Below are positions 14,751 to 21,884 of a stretch of DNA of 29,054 nucleotides, piece after piece. The notes beneath the pieces were generated by a model. It was not told the origin of the DNA. It worked only from the letters and a program-made list of their open reading frames with translations, and ran no database searches. How positions within the stretch are numbered: position 1 is the first letter of the stretch; each line of letters begins with the position of its first letter. The position numbers and the translations under genes were made by a program. Source of the DNA: an uncultured Eubacterium sp. (GTDB lineage Bacteria; Bacillota; Clostridia; Lachnospirales; Lachnospiraceae); assembly GCA_910584595.1 (NCBI GenBank), contig CAJUBQ010000056.1:1-29054 (forward strand). The letters are read 5' to 3'.

Positions 14751-15584
14751 CTACTCTTTATCTTTCTTCGTTGTAATTGGCGTAATTACAATATTTTCCG
14801 CCGATACTTTAGTTTTGCGCTTTACAATATCCTCTATCTGCGCTCGTTTTGCATCTGTAACATCTCCCATATTCAGTACAACATCTGCAGCATCTTCTGT
14901 AATGCTCACTACCACATCTGTAAATCCCTTTGCTTCCAACAACATTTCTGCATCGGATTCCCGTTGTGCGATATCGGTCAGCGTTACCATTTTATCGACG
15001 GCATCCTGCTTTTCTTTGTCAGAAATGGCAGTACTGTTAATCACTTCCATCAGATCTGCCTTATTCTGAGAACGTACCTGCTCACGATTTAATTTAGCTT
15101 CTACTGCAAAGTTTACATTGGACACACCTGTACTTGTAAGCACAGTCTCCCCTGGATTGCTGATCTCTGTATCCTGCGACTTAGAGCCTTTTGCTGCTGC
15201 GTCACTGCCTGTTGCCGCTGCGTTTTTACCGTCTGCCTTGTTGGTATCCGTATTGTTTGCATCGGCATTGTTTGTATTTGTGTCCTTATTTTTTGCTTTA
15301 TCCTGCTTTGCCTTTTTATTGTCTGCATTTGCATCATCTGTTTTTGTACCATCCGCCGCCGTATCATCCAGCTTCGTATCTACCTGGGTTTCCGCGAAAA
15401 TATCCGCGTCAACCAATGTTTCATCATACACAATATCATAATCTTCCTCAGTTAATTCTGCGCTCGTCTGCGTCAGTCCCTCGTCGCCAATGCTGCTGTG
15501 CGTATAGCTTAAATACCCTGCTGCCGCAATCATCAGCGCCAATGCGGTAATAATAATCTGATTTTTCTTGAATATTTTTTTCAT
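14751..15584 (-). CDS. spoIIIAH: Stage III sporulation protein AH
   Basis: Mother-cell membrane protein whose C-terminal domain forms a ring in the intermembrane space and binds SpoIIQ from the forespore. In this 277-residue protein, residues 9-27 are the single membrane helix. About 65-150 is a low-complexity linker rich in Asp, Asn, Lys, Ala and Thr. The C-terminal 110 residues (from VRSQNKADLMEVINSTAIS to VITPI) match the YscJ/FliF-like ring-building domain. The linker makes it longer than the B. subtilis protein (about 218 residues). The start at 15584 is chosen for the AGAAGGA site; an in-frame extension upstream has none. Last gene of the spoIIIA operon. Confidence 0.92.
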   Translation of the reverse strand: MKKIFKKNQIIITALALMIAAAGYLSYTHSSIGDEGLTQTSAELTEEDYDIVYDETLVDADIFAETQVDTKLDDTAADGTKTDDANADNKKAKQDKAKNKDTNTNNADANNTDTNKADGKNAAATGSDAAAKGSKSQDTEISNPGETVLTSTGVSNVNFAVEAKLNREQVRSQNKADLMEVINSTAISDKEKQDAVDKMVTLTDIAQRESDAEMLLEAKGFTDVVVSITEDAADVVLNMGDVTDAKRAQIEDIVKRKTKVSAENIVITPITTKKDKE

Positions 15585-15681
15585 ACTGATTCCTTCTCCC
15601 TGCATGGTCTTTTTACTATTGCTATTGTATTCCCATATCATATGAAATATGACAGGAATCTTACATACAGTTCCTTACCAT

Positions 15682-16233
15682 TCATGACTGCTGCATTTTT
15701 ACAATTTTAATCTTATGCATTTCAATGGAAAATAATGCCATAACCGCATCTTTGATCTCCTGTTTTACTTTGGAATCACCTCCGCCCTGTGCTATGACCA
15801 GTACGCCTTCCACGGCTGGAAGCTTTTGCTGGCTGATATAAGGCTCCCTGCCATTCGTCTCCTGATAAATGGTAGATTCCTGATACTGGCTGTTTTGCCG
15901 GGCGTCCGTTTGCCCTCCAGATGATTTTGTTACATCTTTTTCCACGACTGCTTCTCCGCTGTCCTGAAATGTAATCATTACGCGCACTTCTCCTACTCCT
16001 TCCATATATGCCAACGCCTGCTCCAGCTCTGCGGCCAGCTGCTTTTTATAGTTCTTAATCAAAGAATCCTGCTTTGCATCATCCTCCGTTGATGGTTCAA
16101 ACAACGCGTCAGTCTTTGCACGATCGCCAGGCTCCGCAGGCAGTGCAACGACAAGCAGCAAAATTCCGCTTAAGCCAAGAATCAGCCATTTCGTCTTATC
16201 CATCTTTTTTAATATGTCCGTTAACCATTTCAC
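15682..16233 (-). CDS. spoIIIAG: Stage III sporulation protein AG
   Basis: Bitopic mother-cell membrane protein whose extracellular domain assembles into a large ring of the SpoIIIA-SpoIIQ secretion channel. Residues about 15-32 (TKWLILGLSGILLLVVALPA) are the membrane helix; the rest carries ALAYMEGVGEVRVMITFQDS and a C-terminal VEGVLVIAQGGGDSKVKQE, both typical of the SpoIIIAG ring domain. The proposed start is a GTG at 16233 after AGGAAAAGGA, giving 183 residues. The frame is open to 16305, but that extension begins in the minisatellite and lacks a ribosome-binding site. It is followed 97 bp later by spoIIIAH. Confidence 0.88.
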   Translation of the reverse strand: MKWLTDILKKMDKTKWLILGLSGILLLVVALPAEPGDRAKTDALFEPSTEDDAKQDSLIKNYKKQLAAELEQALAYMEGVGEVRVMITFQDSGEAVVEKDVTKSSGGQTDARQNSQYQESTIYQETNGREPYISQQKLPAVEGVLVIAQGGGDSKVKQEIKDAVMALFSIEMHKIKIVKMQQS

Positions 16234-16293
16234 AATATCAATCCTTTTCCTATTCTCTGCTGACGAAAAATATCCGAACCCTGTTCCTAATAG

Positions 16294-16397
16294 ATATGTT
16301 TCCAAACAAATATGTTTCTAATTAGATATATGTTTCTAATTAGATATGTTTCTAAATAAATATGTTTCTAAATAAATATGTTTCTAATAAATAAATA
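16294..16397. repeat. AT-rich minisatellite, 16-bp unit, about six copies
   Basis: ATATGTTTCTAAATAA-type units run in tandem: 16294, 16310, 16326 (18 bp), 16344, 16360 and 16376. The units at 16344 and 16360 are identical, and others vary in the last five bases (ATTAG, ACAAA-type). The array fills the spoIIIAF-spoIIIAG junction, and the stop codon of spoIIIAF (16384-16386) lies in the last unit. Copy number may vary between strains. Confidence 0.85.
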
Positions 16398-16884
16398 TCT
16401 GTGTTTCATTCAGGTCACAGGCTTCTTTTAAAAATGTACGCATCTGTTTGTCAGCCGACGAATACTGCTGCCGATACACAGCATCCAGCCACACCGTTAC
16501 ACTTTGTAATTTATAATCGTCTGTTAATGTTACTTGTATCTGCGATATCAAAATCCCCTGTTCCTGTGCCTGTGCAGTCAGATTCGCAGCTACCGCATCT
16601 TCATACAGCTGCCGTTCATATCCATTTTGCTGCATCTTAAGACTTCCCGCTTCCTTTGAAAAACTTTCCATCTGATCCCAAAACTTTTCATAGGAACGGG
16701 CAATTTCATCTCCTTCTTTGCCTGATAACCGCAACGCCGGGCGAATGAGCACAACCAGCAAAATAATACCCGATAAAAAGCGCAAATATTTTTTATATTG
16801 CTCTGCAGCGGCAAGCTGCATAATGATCGTAAGTATTAAATATAGAATTAAAAACTCCTTTATCCAGTTGATAATCGTATGCAT
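16384..16884 (-). CDS. spoIIIAF: Stage III sporulation protein AF
   Basis: Mother-cell membrane protein of the SpoIIIA complex with 166 residues. Two N-terminal membrane segments (about 10-28 FLILYLILTIIMQLAAA and 37-54 FLSGIILLVVLIRPAL) precede a soluble domain facing the intermembrane space, the family layout. An AAGGAGG site lies five bases before the ATG at 16884. Upstream in-frame codons overlap the end of spoIIIAE and are rejected. The stop lies in the minisatellite that separates it from spoIIIAG. Confidence 0.9.
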   Translation of the reverse strand: MHTIINWIKEFLILYLILTIIMQLAAAEQYKKYLRFLSGIILLVVLIRPALRLSGKEGDEIARSYEKFWDQMESFSKEAGSLKMQQNGYERQLYEDAVAANLTAQAQEQGILISQIQVTLTDDYKLQSVTVWLDAVYRQQYSSADKQMRTFLKEACDLNETQIFIY

Positions 16885-16951
16885 AACAGCCTCCTTCATC
16901 TGATACCGAAATGCCGGATCAGACCTGCAGCAGTCTGGAATAACCGGACGG

Positions 16952-18151
16952 TTACACGGAAATTGTCGTCGCTGCACAAATAATCGCAGTTGTTAAGAAA
17001 AACAATAATACCGCATAAAACATCAGCTTTAAATACAGCGCCGCCGACTGGCCAAGAGCCGATACTGCCGCACAGAACCGCTTATCCGCTACCGGCTCCA
17101 TAAAGGCCGCACAAGCCCGGTACAATACCATAAACACAGCTATTTTTACAAGCGGGAGAAAACTGATAACCATTAACACAATCAGCGACGCTACACCAAC
17201 ACTGTTTTTAATCAGCATTGCGGAACCCGCCAGTATTTCCGTCATTGAGTTCATAATCTGTCCTGCGCCTGGTATCGAGCGCACCGCTCCTGCTACCGTA
17301 CTTCGTTTCAGCCCGTCAATGCCTGGCGCCAAAAGCCCCTGCACAATATTCAGGCCAACGAGCGCTGTTGTAAACAGTTTGATACACCAGCTCACACTAT
17401 CAGAAAGCAAGCCTGCAATTCTGGAAAACCGCTCTTCGGTCAGGTGGTTAACAAGCTGCAGCGCCATATAAACTTGTACAACAGGCAGCAATATTTTTGC
17501 AAACACCGTATCAATCAAATAAATAAGCAGCAAAAGCAGCTGATAATATGCTCCCGCGCTGATGCTTCCACTGGAAAATACCATGCTCAGACAGAATGCC
17601 GGCTGCAGCACACGCATAAAGTCCACAAGCTTTTCAAAAAAACTTTCCACCTGCGTCGTCATAAGCAAAAAAAGCCGAAGAAGCAGCAGCATCAAAATCA
17701 AATATACGCCTATAAATCCCAGATCAGATATATACTTTTTCTGCATAGAAGACGTCATCTGCAGCAGCAGCGAAAACGCGACCGCAAGTGTTATCATCTG
17801 TATCAGCGTCGAACGGTTTTCACGATAATCTGCAAAGACAGCTTGCTTTAGTTTTTCACCAATCGAAGAAAATCCCAGGGACAAACCGCTGTCCATCAGT
17901 TCTTTGACAAGCTGTGAAAACGTAAGCTTTCCAATATCTTCCTGTCCCAAATACTTATCAATATCCGAAAGTCCTAAATCCGAAAGTATATGATCCGATA
18001 TTTCAGATATTTCAGATATTTCCGCTGCCTGCCCGTTTTTTGTATCTTCAGCTTTTTGACCGGCCTGTACGACACAGCAAAAATGATTGCCTTCCAGCAG
18101 CATCCATACTGCAGCCAAAATCATCCAAACCGCTTTCTTTTTATGATTCAC
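16952..18151 (-). CDS. spoIIIAE: Stage III sporulation protein AE
   Basis: Largest SpoIIIA membrane protein (399 residues), a polytopic inner part of the mother-cell channel, with a likely signal-like N-terminal segment and about seven membrane segments. Family-typical stretches are LVNHLTEERFSRIAGLLSDS and the AGAVRSIPGAGQIMNSMTEI segment. A short coding repeat gives EISEISEISD near residue 41-50 (9-bp DNA unit around 17997-18022). The start is a GTG that overlaps the spoIIIAD stop in GTGA, indicating translational coupling. Confidence 0.92.
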   Translation of the reverse strand: MNHKKKAVWMILAAVWMLLEGNHFCCVVQAGQKAEDTKNGQAAEISEISEISDHILSDLGLSDIDKYLGQEDIGKLTFSQLVKELMDSGLSLGFSSIGEKLKQAVFADYRENRSTLIQMITLAVAFSLLLQMTSSMQKKYISDLGFIGVYLILMLLLLRLFLLMTTQVESFFEKLVDFMRVLQPAFCLSMVFSSGSISAGAYYQLLLLLIYLIDTVFAKILLPVVQVYMALQLVNHLTEERFSRIAGLLSDSVSWCIKLFTTALVGLNIVQGLLAPGIDGLKRSTVAGAVRSIPGAGQIMNSMTEILAGSAMLIKNSVGVASLIVLMVISFLPLVKIAVFMVLYRACAAFMEPVADKRFCAAVSALGQSAALYLKLMFYAVLLFFLTTAIICAATTISV

Positions 18152-18531
18152 AGCACATCTCCAATCATTTCCACAAGAGCCAAAAGTACCGGAAAGCTCA
18201 AAAACAATATGGAAACTCGTGCAAACAGCTCAATCTGGCCGGATATCGCGCTATAACCGGCATCCTTGCAAAAATCCGACGCAAACTGTGTAATGTACGT
18301 AATCCCAAGCATTTTCAGTATCGTATCCAAATACACCCCATCTATATGCACCTGCGCTTCCAGCTGTTGCAAATAGGCGAGCACCGTCTGCAGCCTGCTC
18401 AGCAGATACAAAAAAATACAGATACAGACTGCCATGCTTAAAAAACCACTGTATTCCGGCTTTACCTGTTTTAACAACAGCGCCAGCAGCACACCGCTAA
18501 TCGCAATTGCCGCAATTTTTAACACATCCAT
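18148..18531 (-). CDS. spoIIIAD: Stage III sporulation protein AD
   Basis: Small polytopic membrane protein (127 residues) with three to four hydrophobic segments, starting with LKIAAIAISGVLLALLLKQV and containing KPEYSGFLSMAVCICIFLYLL; the length and start match SpoIIIAD. It belongs to the export-apparatus-like inner membrane part of the SpoIIIA complex together with AC and AE. It is 17 bp downstream of spoIIIAC and overlaps spoIIIAE by 4 nt. Confidence 0.92.
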   Translation of the reverse strand: MDVLKIAAIAISGVLLALLLKQVKPEYSGFLSMAVCICIFLYLLSRLQTVLAYLQQLEAQVHIDGVYLDTILKMLGITYITQFASDFCKDAGYSAISGQIELFARVSILFLSFPVLLALVEMIGDVL

Positions 18532-18548
18532 ACCTTCACCCCGATTTC

Positions 18549-18743
18549 TTATAATGTAAACAATGACTGCATCGTTTCAAACAGTTCATATATATACGGC
18601 ACGACCCAGAATAACACAACCATCAATCCGGCAAGGCTGATTAAAAAAGCATGTTCCTCCCTCCCGCTGTGTTTTAACACCTGACTTAATACCGATACGA
18701 TAATGCCAACCGCTGCAATCTTAAAGATTAAATTTACACTCAT
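18549..18743 (-). CDS. spoIIIAC: Stage III sporulation protein AC
   Basis: A 64-residue protein with two membrane helices (LIFKIAAVGIIVSVLSQVL and EEHAFLISLAGLMVVLFWVV) joined by the short polar turn KHSGRE, exactly the SpoIIIAC plan. A GAGGAGGAGG site precedes the ATG. It is encoded between spoIIIAB and spoIIIAD with small gaps. Confidence 0.93.
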   Translation of the reverse strand: MSVNLIFKIAAVGIIVSVLSQVLKHSGREEHAFLISLAGLMVVLFWVVPYIYELFETMQSLFTL

Positions 18744-18753
18744 ATCCTCCTCC

Positions 18754-19272
18754 TCATAATAGTATAATCATTGAAAAAAGCCCTGCCGTATAACAAAGAC
18801 AACAATACAATTTCCTTTTTCCCGCAAACTCCTCATTTTGGCTCTGGATTGCTGCATCCAGTTTTTTGCGGGCTGACCGCAGCAGCTGTAAGGAAGACTC
18901 CAAAGATACATAAGAAAACACTTCTCCCATCCGCAGCAAAACCTCATATGCTTCTGCCGGAAGACTCATCTGTCCGCGAAACTGTGCACATGCTTCTTTC
19001 CAAAGCACAGGAATATCTGCTTCCTGATTTTCCTCCATCCTGCCGCTCACCTGCAAAAGAAGCTCATCATATGGCTCTTCCATATGCTGTGCCAAATGTA
19101 CAAGCAGCTCCGGCAGCGGACAACGGCTAAAGGTAAGTTCTCCCTCCATAGCCGTAAGCAGATCCAGCAAAAGTTCCGTCTGATGCAGCTTATGATACAG
19201 TCCTAACATGCAGCTGTATGCCATCCCAGAAGATGCCGCCAAAATGCAGATGCATCCTAACATCTTCAACAT
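18754..19272 (-). CDS. spoIIIAB: Stage III sporulation protein AB
   Basis: A 172-residue protein with a membrane helix at each end (MLGCICILAASSGMAYSCML and the C-terminal LYCCLCYTAGLFSMIILL) and a helical cytosolic-like centre including LLLDLLTAMEGELTFSRCPL, the SpoIIIAB signature that resembles the GspF/T2SS platform protein. Its start overlaps the spoIIIAA end by 7 nt, so the two are translationally coupled. Confidence 0.92.
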   Translation of the reverse strand: MLKMLGCICILAASSGMAYSCMLGLYHKLHQTELLLDLLTAMEGELTFSRCPLPELLVHLAQHMEEPYDELLLQVSGRMEENQEADIPVLWKEACAQFRGQMSLPAEAYEVLLRMGEVFSYVSLESSLQLLRSARKKLDAAIQSQNEEFAGKRKLYCCLCYTAGLFSMIILL

Positions 19273-20228
19273 AATCGTTCCTGCTTTGCATTATAGAGCT
19301 GATAACTGCGTTCACCCGTCTCCTTTTTATCAATGACAAGATAGCGCTCAAAATAGTTTTGTTCCAAAAATTCCCGCAGCACCGGCTTTTTCTTTACTTC
19401 TTCCAGATCCTTCGCATGAACAGAACCAAGAATGCTGCATCCGCAATGAACCGCATAAGCGACTGCTTCCACATCTTCTCTGGAACCAAGCTCATCTACT
19501 GCCACTACCTGCGGTGACATCGTACGGATTAACAGCATCATCCCGCTGGATTTCGGACAGCCATCCAGCACATCGGTACGCATTCCGACATCATTTTGCG
19601 GAACTCCCCGGTAACAGCCGGCAATTTCCGAACGTTCGTCTACAACACTGACTTTGAGTCCGCTATGGTCATTCGTTCCATTCGAAAGCAGCCGGATAAA
19701 ATCTCTTAGTAACGTCGTCTTTCCTCTTCCCGGCGGTGAAATAAGCATTGTATTATAAATGCCGGACTGTTTTTCATAAGGATATTTATACAAATAAGAA
19801 ATCAGGCGCCTGGCACACTCCTTTTTTTCATGATTGATGCGGATATTCAAATACGAAATATTGCGTATCGTATGCATCCACCCTTCCTGAAACACTGCCT
19901 GTCCGCTTAATCCTACCCTGTGCCCGCCTTCCAGCGTAATAAACCCGTTACGAATCTCCTCTTCAAAAGCAAACAGGGAATAACGGCTGATAAATACGAT
20001 CATATCACTAATATCATGCGACGTTACCGCATAAGCATTTTTTGCGTCTTTTGTCAGATAACCTTCCTCCATACTAAAGAAATATTCCCCCTTGTCTGTT
20101 AAAAACATCATTGGCTGACTGACCCGTATACGAATCTCCTCCAGCGCTTCCCTGCCTTCCAGCTTTTCAAATACCTGATTCAGTTCCTCTCGGATATGTA
20201 ATGGAAATATTTTTAAAATATGCTTCAT
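19266..20228 (-). CDS. spoIIIAA: Stage III sporulation protein AA, secretion-type ATPase
   Basis: Cytosolic AAA+/VirB11-like ATPase of the SpoIIIA complex, thought to power assembly or transport in the mother cell. It has 320 residues. Visible motifs are Walker A SPPGRGKTTLL (164-174), the SVVDERSEIAG stretch, Walker B VVAVDELG, and the ISRYSLFAFEEEIRNGFITL N-domain segment. The start at 20228 follows AAAGGAGC by four to five bases; an extension of eight codons to 20252 lacks a site. It is the first gene of the operon. In B. subtilis the operon is controlled by sigma-E; a partial sigma-E-like -10 (ATACAAAT, about 20246-20253, minus) is visible, but no good -35. Confidence 0.93.
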   Translation of the reverse strand: MKHILKIFPLHIREELNQVFEKLEGREALEEIRIRVSQPMMFLTDKGEYFFSMEEGYLTKDAKNAYAVTSHDISDMIVFISRYSLFAFEEEIRNGFITLEGGHRVGLSGQAVFQEGWMHTIRNISYLNIRINHEKKECARRLISYLYKYPYEKQSGIYNTMLISPPGRGKTTLLRDFIRLLSNGTNDHSGLKVSVVDERSEIAGCYRGVPQNDVGMRTDVLDGCPKSSGMMLLIRTMSPQVVAVDELGSREDVEAVAYAVHCGCSILGSVHAKDLEEVKKKPVLREFLEQNYFERYLVIDKKETGERSYQLYNAKQERLC

Positions 20229-20265
20229 AAATGCTCCTTTCTTTCTGCACATTTGTATATTTAAA

Positions 20266-20296
20266 GTAACCGTTCAAGGGTTATCTGAACTGTTAC
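20266..20296. repeat. Palindromic repeat family, copy 3
   Basis: GTAACCGTTCA and TGAACTGTTAC form an inverted repeat with one mismatch around AGGGTTATC, closely matching copy 1 at 12301. It lies just upstream of spoIIIAA and immediately past the terminator of the aroK-aroD transcript. Confidence 0.7.
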
Positions 20297-20302
20297 TATT
20301 TT

Positions 20303-20350
20303 AAAAAAAAATAGCCACGAGACATCTCACTGAAAGTTGTCCCATGACTA
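20303..20350 (-). terminator. Terminator of the aroK-aroD transcript
   Basis: On the minus strand a 13-bp stem (+ strand arms 20312-20324 and 20338-20350, with G-U pairs) is followed by nine T residues (20303-20311). This is the strongest terminator in the window and separates aroD from spoIIIA. Confidence 0.88.
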
Positions 20351-20410
20351 TATATATGAACTGCTGTCCGATTTAGAACCAAATTTCTTTTTTATATCAT
20401 AAATAAAAGC

Positions 20411-20462
20411 TGTCACAAATAATAAACTGTCACAAATAAAAACCTGTCACAATAAAAACTGC
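20411..20462. repeat. Short tandem repeat downstream of aroD
   Basis: CTGTCACAAATAATAAA, CTGTCACAAATAAAAAC and CTGTCACAATAAAAA follow each other, a 15-17 bp unit in three copies, in the 3' untranslated region of aroD. No function can be assigned. Confidence 0.65.
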
Positions 20463-20473
20463 TGTTTGCATGA

Positions 20474-21265
20474 TTACAACGGCGCCGCCATTGTGCCTTC
20501 ATGAATCTGCGCCAATATTTGCGCCAATTGCTCTACCGGCATCTGCCCCGGTGCGGAAGCTTTGCCTATCGCCCCAAACGTAATGGCAGAGCCAAAGAAT
20601 TCCCCGCTCAGCCTGCTGATTAACCCATCTGCACCCATGGACATCGTAACAATTGGACGATCTGCATAATTTGTATACATTTCTTCCGTCGCGGTCAGAA
20701 GCTTTAGCACATCTGCTTTGTTTTGCGGCATCACAGCTATTTTTAAAATATCCGCATCCAACTGCTGCATTTTGCACAGCCTTTGCAGTATCTCTTCCTG
20801 TTTCGGCGTTTTTACAAAATCATGATTGGATACGATGACTTTCACCCCACATGCATGTGCCATAACAGCCAGCGCTCTGACAATCTCTTCCCCCAAAAAC
20901 AGTTCCACATCTATCAAATCTACAAATCCTGACTGCGCTGCCGCTTCATTCAAGGCAATATAGTTCTCCGGCTCTATGTGCGCTTCCCCGCCTTCTTTTT
21001 TCGTTCGAAACGTAAACAAAAGCGGTATTTCCTCCAAAACCTCACGCAGTCTTTTTAACACATCCAAAACCTTTTTTGTATCCTGCACCTTCGCAAACCA
21101 ATCCGCGCGCCATTCCACAAGGTCTGCCGGATACGTTCTTAACAGTCTGGCTTCTTCCACAATTTCTGCTTCTGTTACGCCGACGAGCGGCACGCAGATT
21201 TTTGGAATGCCCTCTCCGATCGTAATGTTTTTAACGGTTACCGTTTTCATAACTTTTTCTTTCAT
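20474..21265 (-). CDS. aroD: Type I 3-dehydroquinate dehydratase
   Basis: Third enzyme of the shikimate pathway, dehydrating 3-dehydroquinate to 3-dehydroshikimate through a Schiff base. The 263-residue TIM-barrel protein shows EWRAD (51-55), the catalytic His148 (VSNHDF) and the Schiff-base Lys175 (ILKIAVMP), so it is type I and not the small type II enzyme. The ATG overlaps the aroK stop as ATGA, indicating coupling; a second in-frame Met five codons later is less well placed. Confidence 0.95.
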   Translation of the reverse strand: MKEKVMKTVTVKNITIGEGIPKICVPLVGVTEAEIVEEARLLRTYPADLVEWRADWFAKVQDTKKVLDVLKRLREVLEEIPLLFTFRTKKEGGEAHIEPENYIALNEAAAQSGFVDLIDVELFLGEEIVRALAVMAHACGVKVIVSNHDFVKTPKQEEILQRLCKMQQLDADILKIAVMPQNKADVLKLLTATEEMYTNYADRPIVTMSMGADGLISRLSGEFFGSAITFGAIGKASAPGQMPVEQLAQILAQIHEGTMAAPL

Positions 21266-21810
21266 AACCGCTTCTCCAATTCCATCAGCTTTTGTATCAG
21301 TTCTTCACAAATGGCAGCGCACTCTTTTCCATCTGTTTGAATCGTCAAATCTGCCGCCGCTTCATATTTTGGCCTGCGCTGCTCCATAAGATCAGAAATA
21401 AATGCAGTATTTTTATTGCCTTCTAACAGCGGGCGGTCATGACTGTCTTTGACACGTTCGTAAATCGTCTCAGGACTTGCCATAAGTAAAACTACCTTCC
21501 CGTTTTTTTTCATCTGCCGTACATTATTTTCACGCATCGGCGTCCCACCGCCACAGGAAATGACGACATTTTTTTTATTTTGCAGCTGAATGAGCAGATT
21601 TGTCTCCAGATTTCGAAAGTATTCTTCCCCATGCGCGTCAAAAATTTCCGAAATGCTCATGCCCTCATTTTGGACAATCGTCTGATCCATTTCTATCTTT
21701 TCCATTGCGTAATGTTCACTTAAATAATCAGAAATGGTTGACTTGCCGCTTCCCATAAATCCAATCAGAAAAATATTATAAGAAAATGAATGCTCTGTTT
21801 GTTGCATCAT
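21262..21810 (-). CDS. aroK: Shikimate kinase
   Basis: P-loop kinase converting shikimate to shikimate-3-phosphate. The 182-residue protein has Walker A GFMGSGKST (17-25), the shikimate-binding acidic segment with EYFR, the CGGGTP loop, and the lid Arg in HDRPLLEG. The start at 21810 (one of two adjacent ATG codons) follows GGGGAGG by seven bases; an in-frame extension to 21855 crosses the promoter and is rejected. It is first in the aroK-aroD pair; aroE lies separately at 26763. Confidence 0.94.
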   Translation of the reverse strand: MMQQTEHSFSYNIFLIGFMGSGKSTISDYLSEHYAMEKIEMDQTIVQNEGMSISEIFDAHGEEYFRNLETNLLIQLQNKKNVVISCGGGTPMRENNVRQMKKNGKVVLLMASPETIYERVKDSHDRPLLEGNKNTAFISDLMEQRRPKYEAAADLTIQTDGKECAAICEELIQKLMELEKRL

Positions 21811-21845
21811 CTTTTGTCCTCCCCTTTCTCTTAAAATCTTACAGC

Positions 21846-21874
21846 ATTCTAACATATTCCTCAGCCTGTGTCAA
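21846..21874 (-). promoter_or_regulatory. Sigma-A promoter of aroK-aroD
   Basis: On the minus strand, TTGACA (21869-21874) and TAGAAT (21846-21851) are separated by 17 bp. The predicted start near 21839 leaves a leader of about 30 nt. The -35 lies just past the stop codon region of the Na/Pi transporter gene. Confidence 0.75.
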
Positions 21875-21884
21875 AAACCCATTC

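Noticed and set aside
16294..16397. CRISPR array
   Set aside because: The units are directly adjacent 16-mers without unique spacers, so this is a minisatellite.
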